A stretch of 64,000 bases of DNA from Pacificitalea sp040119125. Lineage in GTDB: Bacteria; Pseudomonadota; Alphaproteobacteria; Rhodobacterales; Rhodobacteraceae. This document shows positions 44,005 through 52,958 of the stretch, in pieces. Under the pieces are notes generated by a model that was given only the letters and a program-made list of their open reading frames with translations, had not been told where the DNA came from and made no database searches. Numbering within the stretch: position 1 is the first letter of the stretch; each line of letters opens with the position of its first letter. The translations under genes were made by a program, and so were the position numbers. The stretch spans positions 1 through 64,000 of the forward strand of contig JBEDTR010000001.1 of assembly GCA_040119125.1 (NCBI GenBank), in the 5' to 3' direction.

Positions 44005-44060
44005 CGGTGCGACCCCTGCCGCCGGATCCGTGGCGGCTTCGGTGATGTGAGACAGGACAT
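44001..44060 (-). CDS. Possible 19-aa leader peptide coupled to rsfS
   Basis: ATG 44060 stands 3 nt after a perfect AGGAGG and opens a 19-codon frame rich in Pro and Arg, ending in a TGA that overlaps the rsfS ATG (ATGA). This is the arrangement expected of a leader peptide translationally coupled to rsfS. The short SD spacing is a weakness, and the same SD could serve a CTG start of rsfS itself or the sequence could hold a frameshift. Speculative. Confidence 0.3.
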   Translation of the reverse strand: MSCLTSPKPPRIRRQGSHR

Positions 44061-44211
44061 TGTCCTCCTGGTGGCGCGCCGTCTGTGCCCCGGCGCTGGG
44101 CTCATAAGGGAATGTAACATCGACGGGGGGACTTCTCAACGGGCAGGGGTGTGCGGGGGCGCACTGAAACGTAGCGAAATGCCGCACGGCAACGGGTTTC
44201 GGCGCGGGCGG

Positions 44212-45579
44212 TCAATCCGGGTGCTCCGCACTTGAAATATTGCGCATTTCCGAGCCGGGCAGGGTCCGGACTTCGCGCTGTGGGAACGGAATGGAAATAT
44301 CGTTGGCCTGAAACGCATCCCAAAGGGCCAAAAACACATTTCCGCGAATATTGGTCAGGCCGTCGGTTGGGTCCTTGATCCAGAATCGCAGGATGTAATC
44401 CACGGAACTGTCTCCGAAGCCAACGACATGGCAGACTGGCGCGCGGCTCGACAGCACCCGCTCAACCCCGCTGGCCGCCTCAATGGCGATGCGGCGCACG
44501 GCGTGGGGATCATCCCCATAGGCCGTGCCGAAGTAGAGGTCGAGGCGGACGAAATCGTTTGAATGGGACCAGTTCACCACCTGCGAGGTGATAAGATCCT
44601 CATTCGGGATCAGGTATTCCTTCCCGTCGCGGGTGACGACCGAGACGTAGCGCGCGCCCAGTGAGTTGATCCAGCCGAATGTATCCCCGAGCGAGATCAC
44701 GTCGCCCGGCTTTACCGATTTGTCGAGCAGGATGATGAAGCCCGACACGAGGTTCGACACGACCTTTTGCAGGCCAAAGCCAAGCCCGACGCCGATTGCG
44801 CCTGACAGGACGGCCAGCCCGGTCAGATCGAAGCCCACGGCCTTCAACCCGATGAAGAACGCCGCAGCATAGAGGAACACCTGCAGCATCTTGACCGTCA
44901 ACACCCGCATCGAGGGCGAGATGTCTTCGTTCGCTTTGAGCCGGTTGGAGCCAGTCTGCGCGAGCAGCCGCGCGAAGGTGAACAGCAGGCCGGTCACCAC
45001 CAGCGCCTTGATGACGGCCAGAGTGCTTAGCCGGAAGTCGCCAAATTCGATCGCCAGACTGTCCAGAAACAACGATACTTCGTCGATCAGGCCCAGATAA
45101 TAGAGCGTCACATAAATCCACAGTCCCCATGTCACGATCCGCCGCAGGAACGGATTGCGCACCAGTCGCGCGGCGAGGCTGACCAGCAGCCACGCGGTGG
45201 CGATGGTCGCGCCCAGTTCCAGAAGATAGCGTCGCGACGGGAATGTGGTGATAAGCGCCGTGATGGCAGTCGCGGTCCAGGCCAGCGCCACGAAATAGAT
45301 CAGCTGCACGCGATGCAGCAGCACCAGCAGGGTGCGCATCCGCCACATGGGCTGCCCGTCCAGCCCGCGCATCCAGTTGCGCAAGCCGGGGGTCGTGGCA
45401 CGTTTGAGCAGCCACGAGCCTAACAGGCAAAGCGCAAGGACACCGATCTGCGTCAGCCGGGAGGGCAGTAACAGGTTTTCAGCCTGCACCCGCACCACGG
45501 TCCACGCGCCGAGTGCCTGTTCAACGATAACCTGTAATTCCTGCTCCACGCGCGCTCCTACCCTCGGGAAGATCACCAT
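44212..45579 (-). CDS. Mechanosensitive ion channel of the MscS family, 455 aa
   Basis: N-terminal region with about four membrane helices (residues 35-185), then the pore-lining helix and beta domain of MscS: GLAVLSGAIGVGLGFGLQKV, SNLVSGFIILLDKSVKPGDVI, FGWINSLGARYVSVVTRDGKEYLIPN (in parts) and VVNWSHSNDFVRLDLYFG. Larger than E. coli MscS (286 aa) because of the extra helices. ATG 45579 follows GGAGG by 7 nt. Releases solutes on hypo-osmotic shock. Divergent from leuC. Confidence 0.92.
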   Translation of the reverse strand: MVIFPRVGARVEQELQVIVEQALGAWTVVRVQAENLLLPSRLTQIGVLALCLLGSWLLKRATTPGLRNWMRGLDGQPMWRMRTLLVLLHRVQLIYFVALAWTATAITALITTFPSRRYLLELGATIATAWLLVSLAARLVRNPFLRRIVTWGLWIYVTLYYLGLIDEVSLFLDSLAIEFGDFRLSTLAVIKALVVTGLLFTFARLLAQTGSNRLKANEDISPSMRVLTVKMLQVFLYAAAFFIGLKAVGFDLTGLAVLSGAIGVGLGFGLQKVVSNLVSGFIILLDKSVKPGDVISLGDTFGWINSLGARYVSVVTRDGKEYLIPNEDLITSQVVNWSHSNDFVRLDLYFGTAYGDDPHAVRRIAIEAASGVERVLSSRAPVCHVVGFGDSSVDYILRFWIKDPTDGLTNIRGNVFLALWDAFQANDISIPFPQREVRTLPGSEMRNISSAEHPD

Positions 45580-45810
45580 GGCAGCACCTCCGGCATCGGG
45601 CAAGCGCGACGGTCCCCGCGCGAAAGCCTTGTGCGGCTGAAGGTGAGAGCGTAAATACCCCCTCATGACTCTGGTTTTTGACATGGACGACCGCTCTCGC
45701 CTGCCTTGGCGGTTCTATGGCGCGACGCTCACGGTGCTCGCCCGCCTATGAGGCGGCGCGACCCCTGAGCTATGAGTATTTCCAAAGACAATCCACGGGA
45801 GAGGACCGCT

Positions 45811-47217
45811 ATGACCGCCCCGAAGACACTTTATGATAAAATCTGGGATGCCCACGTCGCCCACGAAGCCGAAGACGGCACCTGCCTGCTCTATATCGAC
45901 CGGCATCTGGTTCACGAAGTGACCAGCCCGCAGGCTTTTGAAGGTCTGCGCATGTCTGGCCGCAAGGTGCACGCGCCCGACAAAACCATCGCCGTGCCGG
46001 ACCATAACGTGCCCACCACGCTGGACCGGGTGAACGGCATCACCAATGAAGAAAGCCGCATTCAGGTCGATGCGCTGGACAAGAACGCCACAGATTTCGG
46101 CGTGAACTACTACCCCGTCTCCGATATCCGTCAGGGCATCGTGCATATCGTCGGGCCGGAACAGGGCTGGACCCTGCCCGGCATGACCGTTGTGTGCGGC
46201 GACAGCCACACCGCGACTCATGGGGCGTTTGGCGCGCTGGCGCATGGCATCGGCACGTCCGAGGTGGAGCATGTCCTCGCCACCCAGACGCTGATCCAGA
46301 AGAAGTCCAAAAACATGAAGGTGGAGATCACCGGCCAGTTGCAGCCGGGCGTCACCGCCAAGGACATCACCCTCGCCGTCATCGGTGAGACCGGCACCGC
46401 AGGCGGCACCGGCTATGTCATTGAATATTGCGGCGAGGCGATCCGCTCGCTGTCGATGGAAGGCCGGATGACGGTCTGTAACATGGCCATCGAGGGCGGC
46501 GCGCGTGCCGGTCTGATTGCGCCGGATGAGACGACCTTTGCCTATGTGAAGGGCCGCCCGCACGCGCCGAAGGGTGCTCAGTGGGAAGCCGCGCTGAACT
46601 GGTGGAACACGCTTTATTCCGATGACGACGCGCAGTGGGACAAGGTCGTGACCCTGCGCGGCGAGGATATCGCCCCCGTCGTCACATGGGGCACCTCGCC
46701 CGAGGATGTGCTGCCGATCACCGCCACCGTGCCCGCTGCCGAAGATTTCTCGGGCGGCAAGATCGAAGCCGCGCGCCGTTCGCTCGATTACATGGGGCTG
46801 ATCCCCGGCACGCCGCTGAGCGAGATCGCAATCGACACCGTGTTCATCGGCTCCTGCACCAATGGCCGGATCGAGGATCTGCGCGCCGCGGCCGCGATCC
46901 TGAAGGGCAAGAAGGTCAAGGACGGCATGCGCGCCATGGTCGTGCCCGGCTCCGGTCTGGTCCGCGCACAGGCCGAAGAAGAAGGTCTGGCGCAGATCTT
47001 CATCGATGCGGGCTTTGAATGGCGGCTCGCGGGCTGTTCCATGTGTCTGGCGATGAACCCCGATCAGCTGGCTCCGGGGGAGCGCTGCGCGGCCACCTCG
47101 AACCGGAATTTCGAGGGTCGGCAGGGCAAGGGCGGACGCACCCACCTGATGAGCCCGGCCATGGCCGCCGCCGCCGCGATCACTGGTCACCTGACCGATA
47201 TTCGCGACGTGATGTGA
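45811..47217 (+). CDS. leuC: 3-isopropylmalate dehydratase large subunit, 468 aa
   Basis: Aconitase-family subunit for leucine synthesis, carrying the 4Fe-4S cluster: VPDHNVPTT, VVCGDSHTATHGAFGALAHG with the first ligand Cys, the second in FIGSCTNGRIEDL and the third in AGCSMCLAMNPD. TAPKTLYDKIWDAHVA at the front is typical. ATG 45811 chosen over ATG 45772 because of the ribosome site and family length. leuD follows after 101 nt. Confidence 0.97.
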   Translation: MTAPKTLYDKIWDAHVAHEAEDGTCLLYIDRHLVHEVTSPQAFEGLRMSGRKVHAPDKTIAVPDHNVPTTLDRVNGITNEESRIQVDALDKNATDFGVNYYPVSDIRQGIVHIVGPEQGWTLPGMTVVCGDSHTATHGAFGALAHGIGTSEVEHVLATQTLIQKKSKNMKVEITGQLQPGVTAKDITLAVIGETGTAGGTGYVIEYCGEAIRSLSMEGRMTVCNMAIEGGARAGLIAPDETTFAYVKGRPHAPKGAQWEAALNWWNTLYSDDDAQWDKVVTLRGEDIAPVVTWGTSPEDVLPITATVPAAEDFSGGKIEAARRSLDYMGLIPGTPLSEIAIDTVFIGSCTNGRIEDLRAAAAILKGKKVKDGMRAMVVPGSGLVRAQAEEEGLAQIFIDAGFEWRLAGCSMCLAMNPDQLAPGERCAATSNRNFEGRQGKGGRTHLMSPAMAAAAAITGHLTDIRDVM

Positions 47218-47225
47218 TCCAGCCG

Positions 47226-47305
47226 CCGGTCCGCGCCGCTGTGTGTGGACCGGTCTTGCCAGATGCTCCCCTGCGGGGGAACGCCAGATAACCCCTTCCG
47301 GGGGG
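47226..47305. repeat. Three small stem-loops between leuC and leuD
   Basis: CCGGTCC (47226-47232)/GGACCGG (47247-47253), TCCCC (47267-47271)/GGGGA (47276-47280) and CCCC (47292-47295)/GGGG (47300-47303). They fill the 101-nt spacer, with no T-runs, so they are more likely mRNA-processing or stability elements than terminators. Confidence 0.45.
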
Positions 47306-47318
47306 AACGGAGGTCCAG

Positions 47319-47924
47319 ATGGACAAGTTCGAGAAACTGACCGGCATTGCCGCCCCGCTGCCATTGATCAATGTCGATACCGACATGATCATCCCCAAGC
47401 AGTTCCTGAAGACGATCAAACGCTCGGGTCTGGGCGTGAACCTGTTCGACGAGATGCGCTATAACGATGACGGGTCCGAGAACCCCGATTTCGTGCTGAA
47501 CAAACCCGCCTATCGCGAGGCCGAAGTGCTGGTCTCCGGCGATAACTTCGGCTGCGGCTCGTCGCGTGAACACGCGCCTTGGGCGATCAAGGATTTCGGC
47601 ATTCGCTGCGTCATCGCGCCGAGCTTTGCCGATATCTTCTACAACAACTGCTTCAAGAACGGCATCCTGCCCATCGCGCTGCCGCAGGAAGCGGTCGATG
47701 TGCTGATGAAGGATGCCGAAAAGGGCGCCAATGCACGCATGGATATCGATCTGGAAGCTCAGACCGTGACCACCTCGGATGGCGAAGTCTTCAGCTTCGA
47801 ACTCGACAGTTTCCGCAAGCATTGCCTGCTGAACGGTCTCGACGATATTGCGCTGACGCTGGAAAAGGCCACCTCGATCCAGAGCTTCGAGGAGCGCGCC
47901 GCGACGTCCCGTCCTTGGGTGTGA
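47319..47924 (+). CDS. leuD: 3-isopropylmalate dehydratase small subunit, 201 aa
   Basis: Swivelling domain of isopropylmalate isomerase, partner of LeuC. KFEKLTGIAAPLPLINVDTDMIIPKQFLK (in parts) at the front, the substrate loop GDNFGCGSSREHAPWAI, FADIFYNNCFKNGILPI, and a C-terminal FRKHCLLNGLDDIALTLEK. SD GGAGG is 5 nt upstream of ATG 47319. Ends the leuCD pair. Confidence 0.97.
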   Translation: MDKFEKLTGIAAPLPLINVDTDMIIPKQFLKTIKRSGLGVNLFDEMRYNDDGSENPDFVLNKPAYREAEVLVSGDNFGCGSSREHAPWAIKDFGIRCVIAPSFADIFYNNCFKNGILPIALPQEAVDVLMKDAEKGANARMDIDLEAQTVTTSDGEVFSFELDSFRKHCLLNGLDDIALTLEKATSIQSFEERAATSRPWV

Positions 47925-48303
47925 TGCCTTAATTGTAAGGCTTGGTTGAATGGTGATGCGAGCCCTGCGGGGCCCGTTTCTCGTTTTTGCCACAATTGCT
48001 GCGGGAGCTTCCCTTAGCGTCAATCTTGGGCGATCCTCTCCAACTCGCCGGATTTATTGCATTTATTGTATCGCGCGACCGGGCTGTTGCCACATTTGTG
48101 CCATTCGATTGATGTAAACTGGCACCACTTCCCCCCCGAAAATGCCGCATTCTGCCTGTTAACCTTAGACCGCTGTTGTTGGCTTTCGTGAATTTAGGCA
48201 AAAATTGGGCAAACTTGAGGCAATCCGCCGGAATTGGCGCAAAGAGGCCGGAACAGCAGCTCGACGATGTATCGAGGGCGGCCGGTGCAGGAGAGTTGGG
48301 GCA
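47925..48303. other. leuD downstream / membrane-protein upstream region
   Basis: No gene supported. GCCTTA-ATTG-TAAGGC (47928-47943) forms a 6-bp hairpin directly after leuD. A weak GCCC/GGGC hairpin followed by GTTTCTCGTTTTT (about 47961-47989) is a possible terminator. The AT-rich part (48040-48200) probably holds the promoter of the next gene. Confidence 0.4.
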
Positions 48304-49140
48304 GTGTTCACGAGACTCATCGGAGCCTTGGTGCGTGCGGGTTTTGTCGCGCTCCTTATTGCTACGCCATCATTGATGTTGCCGGGGATTACCGGAGACG
48401 GCACCGAAATCGTGGCGCTCATTGCGCTGTTCGGCTTCGGGCTGACGATTTTCGAATATACGGCGGCCTATCCCTCCCTGATCGAATTTCGCGATGCGCC
48501 GCCGTTTAACCGCATCCGCTACCTTTCACTTTTCACCACGGTCTTCCTGCTCACCGTGCTTTGCGTCAACGGCATCGCGCCATCCGGGTTGACGCTGGTG
48601 GTGGAAGCATTCGGGCGCGGCGTGGGTGAGGCGATCGATTTTCCGTTCTCGCCGCTCCGCCTGATGCTCGACAATCTGCCCGAGGGGCCGAATTCCGCTG
48701 TGGCCGATCTGGTGCGGGCCGCAGCGGGGCTGGCTTATGCCGTGGCACTGCTGACGCTGATGATCTTTGCGCTGGCGCTGCGAGTGGTGGGCTGGCCGAA
48801 CCACATGCAGGCGTTCAACGTCTGGATCAACCTGCCGACATTCGATCCTACGGCGGGCGGCGATGTAGTGGCCCGGCTGAACCGAGACGCGACCGTTAAC
48901 ATCATCTTAGGCTTTTTGCTGCCATTTCTGGTGCCGGGCATCGCGATCTGCGCGGCGCTGTTGTTTTCGCCGTGGGAATTTTCGAATTACCACACCCTGA
49001 TTTGGTCGGTCTCGGCATGGGCGTTTCTTCCCTGTTCCTTGTTCATGCGCGGCATCGCGATGCGACGGATCGCGTCCATGATCGCGGCCAAGCGTCGGCA
49101 GAGCCTGCCCGCCGCAGACATCGGCTTCGCTGCCACCTGA
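48304..49140 (+). CDS. Integral membrane protein of unknown function, 278 aa
   Basis: Six or so hydrophobic segments: ALVRAGFVALLIATPSLML, IVALIALFGFGLTIFEYTA, LFTTVFLLTVLCVNGIA, an Ala-rich AAAGLAYAVALLTLMIFALAL, and two near the C-terminus. EFRDAPPFNRIRYLSLF between the early helices is a conserved string in Rhodobacteraceae relatives as I recall them. No catalytic motif seen. Start GTG 48304 gives a protein whose N-terminus leads straight into the first helix; the frame is open further upstream without a ribosome site. Overlaps the start of the next gene. Confidence 0.72.
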   Translation: MFTRLIGALVRAGFVALLIATPSLMLPGITGDGTEIVALIALFGFGLTIFEYTAAYPSLIEFRDAPPFNRIRYLSLFTTVFLLTVLCVNGIAPSGLTLVVEAFGRGVGEAIDFPFSPLRLMLDNLPEGPNSAVADLVRAAAGLAYAVALLTLMIFALALRVVGWPNHMQAFNVWINLPTFDPTAGGDVVARLNRDATVNIILGFLLPFLVPGIAICAALLFSPWEFSNYHTLIWSVSAWAFLPCSLFMRGIAMRRIASMIAAKRRQSLPAADIGFAAT

Positions 49141-50237
49141 GCGCGGCCCTGATTGCGCTGATTTCAATCGTGCTATCTGACCGTGCCAGTGCAGAGCCGC
49201 TGCGCATTGCGACCTATGATGCCGGCCTGAAGCGTGACGGTCCGGGGCTGTTGTTGCGCGATCTCCTAAAACCCGACGAACAGGCACATGCCGCAATGGA
49301 CATGATTGTCGCGCTGGATGCTGACATCCTGTTGCTGACCGGGATGGATCAGGATGCGCAGGGGGCGAGCCTTACCGCATTGGCCGAAGGCCTCGCACAG
49401 CGCGGCCTTGGCTACCCGCACCGATTGCCGTTGCCCGGAAACCGCGGGCTGGAGACGCCGCGGGACCTCGATGGCGACGGGCGGCGCGGCGGTCCGGGGG
49501 ATGCGCAGGGATGGGGTCGGTTTACCGGGGCAGGGGCGATGGCGCTGCTCAGCCGATATCCGATTGATCATGCCGGGATCATCGACATCACCGGCCTTCT
49601 CTGGCGCGACCTGCCGGGGGCTGATCTGCCGCGCCGCGATGGGGCTGCCTTTCCGTCGGAGGAGGCGCAGGCGGCGCAGTTGCTGTCGAGTTCGGGGCAT
49701 TACGCCGTGCCAGTGCGGTTGCCCAAGGGGCGGATCACCTTGCTGGTCTTCGCCGCGACCCCGCCGGTCTTCGATGGGCCGGAGGATGCGAATGGACGGC
49801 GCAACGCCGATGAAATCCGCGTCTGGGCGGCATTGCTGCGCGGCATGTTGGAGCATCCGCCGCCACCGCCGCCTCGGGTGTTGATGGGAAATTTCAATTT
49901 GGACCCGCATGATGGCGAAGGGCTGCGGCAGGTGATGGTGGATTTGCTCGCCGGTTCGCTTTGGCAGGATCCCGGCCCGGCTGCGTCCTCCGCCCCCTCG
50001 GGCGATCCCACCCATGTCGGCCCCGCCGCGCAGGATACCGCATTTTGGCGTCCCACGGCCGAGGGTGGCCCCGGTGCGCTGCGTGTCGATTATGTTTTGC
50101 CGGAGCATGGGATGACCGTGCGGCGGAGCGGCGTGATGCGCAGCGGGTCGACTGCGCAGGGGGCGGATATCGCGGCGCGCGCCTCCGCGCACCGGCCTGT
50201 CTGGATCGAGGTCGAGGTGCCGCCGCCGGTGCCCTGA
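49137..50237 (+). CDS. Exported endonuclease/exonuclease/phosphatase-fold protein, catalytic residues altered, about 366 aa
   Basis: DNase I-like fold with a signal-like N-terminus (LSAALIALISIVLSDRASA). Equivalents of the four catalytic motifs are visible but substituted: ATYDAGL where the family has an Asn, LLLTGMDQD where it has Glu (LQExD), MGNFNLDP instead of GDFN, and SAHRPVW instead of SDH; only the His and DYVLPE remain. It may be a non-catalytic member. No ATG, GTG or TTG fits the signal peptide well: CTG 49137, overlapping the previous stop, is proposed; ATG 49017 would add 40 residues and GTG 49170 would remove most of the signal. Lies between leuD and leuB, as in relatives. Confidence 0.7.
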   Translation: MSAALIALISIVLSDRASAEPLRIATYDAGLKRDGPGLLLRDLLKPDEQAHAAMDMIVALDADILLLTGMDQDAQGASLTALAEGLAQRGLGYPHRLPLPGNRGLETPRDLDGDGRRGGPGDAQGWGRFTGAGAMALLSRYPIDHAGIIDITGLLWRDLPGADLPRRDGAAFPSEEAQAAQLLSSSGHYAVPVRLPKGRITLLVFAATPPVFDGPEDANGRRNADEIRVWAALLRGMLEHPPPPPPRVLMGNFNLDPHDGEGLRQVMVDLLAGSLWQDPGPAASSAPSGDPTHVGPAAQDTAFWRPTAEGGPGALRVDYVLPEHGMTVRRSGVMRSGSTAQGADIAARASAHRPVWIEVEVPPPVP

Positions 50238-50309
50238 GCCTGCCCAGCTTGACCCTGCGACCGCTGCGCTATAGCCCATTCCCGACCAATTATCGCGAGG
50301 AGCGCAGCC

Positions 50310-51407
50310 ATGTCCAATCCTTCCATTCTGATCTTGCCCGGCGACGGCATAGGCCCCGAGGTGATGGCCGAGGTGCGCAAGATCATTGATTGGTTCGGCA
50401 CGCAGGGCACAACCTTTGACGTGTCCGAGGATCTGGTCGGCGGCGCCGCTTATGACAAGCACGGCACCCCGCTGCATGACGACACGATGGCCCGCGCGCA
50501 GGATGTCGATGCGGTGTTGCTGGGCGCCGTGGGCGGACCCAAATACGACGAACTCGACTTCTCGGTGAAGCCGGAGCGGGGCCTGCTGCGCCTGCGCAAG
50601 GAAATGGACCTCTACGCCAACCTGCGCCCGGCGCAGTGTTTCGACGCGCTGGCCGATTTTTCCTCGCTCAAGAAGGACGTGGTCGCCGGGCTCGACATCA
50701 TGATCGTGCGCGAATTGACCAGCGGCATCTATTTCGGCGAGCCGCGCGGGATCATCCATGAGGGCAATGAGCGTGTGGGCATCAACACCCAGCGCTACAC
50801 CGAAAGCGAGATTGACCGCGTCGCGCGCTCCGCATTCGAACTGGCCCGCCGTCGCGGCAATAAGGTCTGCTCGATGGAGAAGGCCAATGTCATGGAGTCG
50901 GGTATCTTGTGGCGTGAGATCGTCCAGAAGGTGCATGACGAGGATTACGCGGATGTCGAGCTGAGCCACATGTATGCCGACGCCGGTGCCATGCAGCTGT
51001 GCCGCTGGCCCAAACAGTTCGACGTGATCGTCACCGACAACCTGTTCGGCGATCTGCTGTCCGACGCCGCCGCGATGCTGACTGGGTCGCTGGGCATGCT
51101 GCCCTCGGCCTCGCTCGGTGCGCCGATGGCAAATGGTCGCCCCAAGGCGCTTTATGAGCCGGTGCACGGCTCCGCCCCCGATATCGCGGGTCAGGGCAAG
51201 GCCAATCCGATCGCTTGTATCCTCAGCTTCGCAATGGCGCTGCGCTATTCGTTCGATATGGGCGATGACGCGACCCGGCTGGAACGCGCGGTGGAGAAGG
51301 TTCTCGCCGACGGCCTGCGCACAGCCGATTTGATGGGCCCCGATGGCGGCACCCCGGTCAGCACCTCCGAGATGGGCGACGCGGTTCTGGCAGCGCTCGC
51401 CGCCTGA
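50310..51407 (+). CDS. leuB: 3-isopropylmalate dehydrogenase, 365 aa
   Basis: NAD-dependent oxidative decarboxylase of leucine synthesis. ILPGDGIGPEVMAEV, LLGAVGGPKYDEL, LRLRKEMDLYANLRPAQ, RELTSGIYFGEPRG, EKANVMESGILWREIV, VIVTDNLFGDLLSDAAAML and PVHGSAPDIAGQGKANPIA are all present. ATG 50310 has CGAGGAG upstream. Completes the leu set (leuC, leuD, leuB) of this locus; leuA is not in the window. Confidence 0.98.
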   Translation: MSNPSILILPGDGIGPEVMAEVRKIIDWFGTQGTTFDVSEDLVGGAAYDKHGTPLHDDTMARAQDVDAVLLGAVGGPKYDELDFSVKPERGLLRLRKEMDLYANLRPAQCFDALADFSSLKKDVVAGLDIMIVRELTSGIYFGEPRGIIHEGNERVGINTQRYTESEIDRVARSAFELARRRGNKVCSMEKANVMESGILWREIVQKVHDEDYADVELSHMYADAGAMQLCRWPKQFDVIVTDNLFGDLLSDAAAMLTGSLGMLPSASLGAPMANGRPKALYEPVHGSAPDIAGQGKANPIACILSFAMALRYSFDMGDDATRLERAVEKVLADGLRTADLMGPDGGTPVSTSEMGDAVLAALAA

Positions 51408-51781
51408 GCCCACGCGGCGCATTGAATGGACGCAGACGGGCGGCATTGGCAACGGTGCCGCCCGAAGTCGTTTTGGCGGTCTGGCACTGGGCGTCGTGCC
51501 GCGCAGACGGGGCGCCGGGCGCGGCGCTGCCCAAAAGATGGCCCGATATTCAGAGCGATGCCAAGATATTCGGATCTTTGCAGGCCTCCGCCAGCGATAG
51601 CGCGGAAACTTGGCGAGGTTTGACCGAAAACTTTCGGTAAAGCGATTGCACGTCTGAATGGGCGCAGTATGTCATTGGGCAACTGGTCAGACGGGAGTGT
51701 CGAGGGCCGTTCCGCCACGGCCCGGTGTCATTGCCGGGCTGTCCGCCGCGACGCCGATATTTTTTGAACGGAGCTTGCCCG
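51408..51781. other. Intergenic region after leuB, possible short ORF 51422-51640
   Basis: A 72-codon frame at 51422-51640 (plus) has a reasonable codon pattern (LPKRWPDIQSDAKIFGSLQA) but no ribosome site and no family I recognise; it may be a decayed gene. Nothing else supported. The last 100 bp should contain the promoter of the DMT transporter gene. Confidence 0.3.
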
Positions 51782-52795
51782 ATGTCCGGATTACCAGCCT
51801 CGAACGGTCGCGGCGCCCTGACCGGGCTTGCCGCTTTTGCCGTTTTCGCCTCCCACGACGTGGTGGTGAAGATCCTCGGTGCGCAGTTTGAACCGTTTCA
51901 GATTGTCTTCTTTTCAGTGCTGTTCGGCTTCCCGATCGTGACCGTGATGCTGATGCGCGACCGGACGGACGGCAATTTGCGACCCAACCACCCCTATTGG
52001 TCGGCCTTGCGCACGGCGATGGCGGTGATCACCGGCCTATGTGTGTTTTATGCCTTCTCGACACTGCCGCTGGCGGAAACCTACGCGATCCTGTTTTCGA
52101 TGCCGTTGCTCATCACGGTGCTCGCAATTCCGGTCTTGGGCGAGAAGGTCGGCTGGCGGCGCGGATTGGCGGTTCTCACCGGTCTGGTCGGCGTGATTGT
52201 GGTGCTGCAGCCCGGCGATACCGAGCTGACGCTGGGCCATCTGGCGGCCGTCATCGGGGCCTGCACCGGGGCGACGGCGGCGATCATTGTGCGCAAAATC
52301 GGACAGGAGGAACGCGCGGCTGTGCTGCTGCTTTATCCGATGGTCGCCAATTTCGTGGTGATGGCCTGCTTCCTGCCCTTTGTCTACAAACCGGTGCAAT
52401 TGACGGAATTGGGCGGTTTCGGGCTCATGGCGTTGCTGAGCTTCGGCGGGACGCTTTTGCAGATCGTCGCTTACCGGTTGGGCAGCGCCGTCATCGTCGC
52501 GCCGATGCAATACAGCCAGATCATCTGGGCCACGTTGTTCGGGGTGCTGCTGTTTGACGAAATCCCCAATCGTAACACGGCCATCGGGGCGGTGATCATT
52601 ATCGCGTCGGGGCTTTACATCGTGTTCCGCGAGGACCGCAAATCCGGCTCCGGCACCCCGGTCCTGCGCAGCCGCAGCCGCTTTGGCGTGCCGATGGGCG
52701 CGCCGCGTGTAAGCGTCATGCAACGCTTGTCCCAGCGCCGGCGCGCCGGTCGGGGCAATGCCTCGACTGGGCCGCTATCGCCCCCCGTGGAATAG
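51782..52795 (+). CDS. DMT-superfamily transporter (EamA type), 337 aa
   Basis: Ten membrane helices in two EamA repeats: ALTGLAAFAVFASHDVVVKIL, FYAFSTLPLAETYAILFSMP, LLITVLAIPVLGEKVGWRR closing repeat one; then LAAVIGACTGATAAIIVRKIG, FGGTLLQIVAYRLGSAVIVAPM and LFDEIPNRNTAIGAVIIIASG for repeat two. The C-terminal tail (about 285-337) is basic, Arg/Ser-rich and cytoplasmic. Probable metabolite exporter; substrate unknown. Followed by tRNA-Pro. Confidence 0.9.
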   Translation: MSGLPASNGRGALTGLAAFAVFASHDVVVKILGAQFEPFQIVFFSVLFGFPIVTVMLMRDRTDGNLRPNHPYWSALRTAMAVITGLCVFYAFSTLPLAETYAILFSMPLLITVLAIPVLGEKVGWRRGLAVLTGLVGVIVVLQPGDTELTLGHLAAVIGACTGATAAIIVRKIGQEERAAVLLLYPMVANFVVMACFLPFVYKPVQLTELGGFGLMALLSFGGTLLQIVAYRLGSAVIVAPMQYSQIIWATLFGVLLFDEIPNRNTAIGAVIIIASGLYIVFREDRKSGSGTPVLRSRSRFGVPMGAPRVSVMQRLSQRRRAGRGNASTGPLSPPVE

Positions 52796-52881
52796 CTGCG
52801 TGGCGACACTCCGATTTTCACCTGCGCCTCCATTCCCCCTTGCCAAACGCAACCACGCGCTGTAACTCCCCGCCTCACGGT

Positions 52882-52958
52882 CGGAGTGTAGCTCAGCTTG
52901 GTAGAGCACTGTCTTCGGGAGGCAGGGGTCGGAGGTTCGAATCCTCTCACTCCGACCA
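52882..52958 (+). tRNA. tRNA-Pro (anticodon CGG)
   Basis: 77-nt cloverleaf with encoded CCA: acceptor CGGAGTG/CACTCCG, D-arm GTAGCTCAGCTTGGTAGAGC, anticodon stem CTGTC/GGCAG with loop TTCGGGA (anticodon CGG), T-arm GGAGGTTCGAATCCTCT. Reads CCG. Confidence 0.95.

Noticed and set aside
48150..48170. CtrA-type site (GTTAACC) before the membrane-protein gene
   Set aside because: Only one half-site is present without the TTAA partner at the right spacing.
49266..51452. 728-codon open frame on the minus strand
   Set aside because: It mirrors the EEP-fold gene and leuB, which are clear genes; in GC-rich DNA the opposite strand is often open. The translation is low-complexity and matches nothing.
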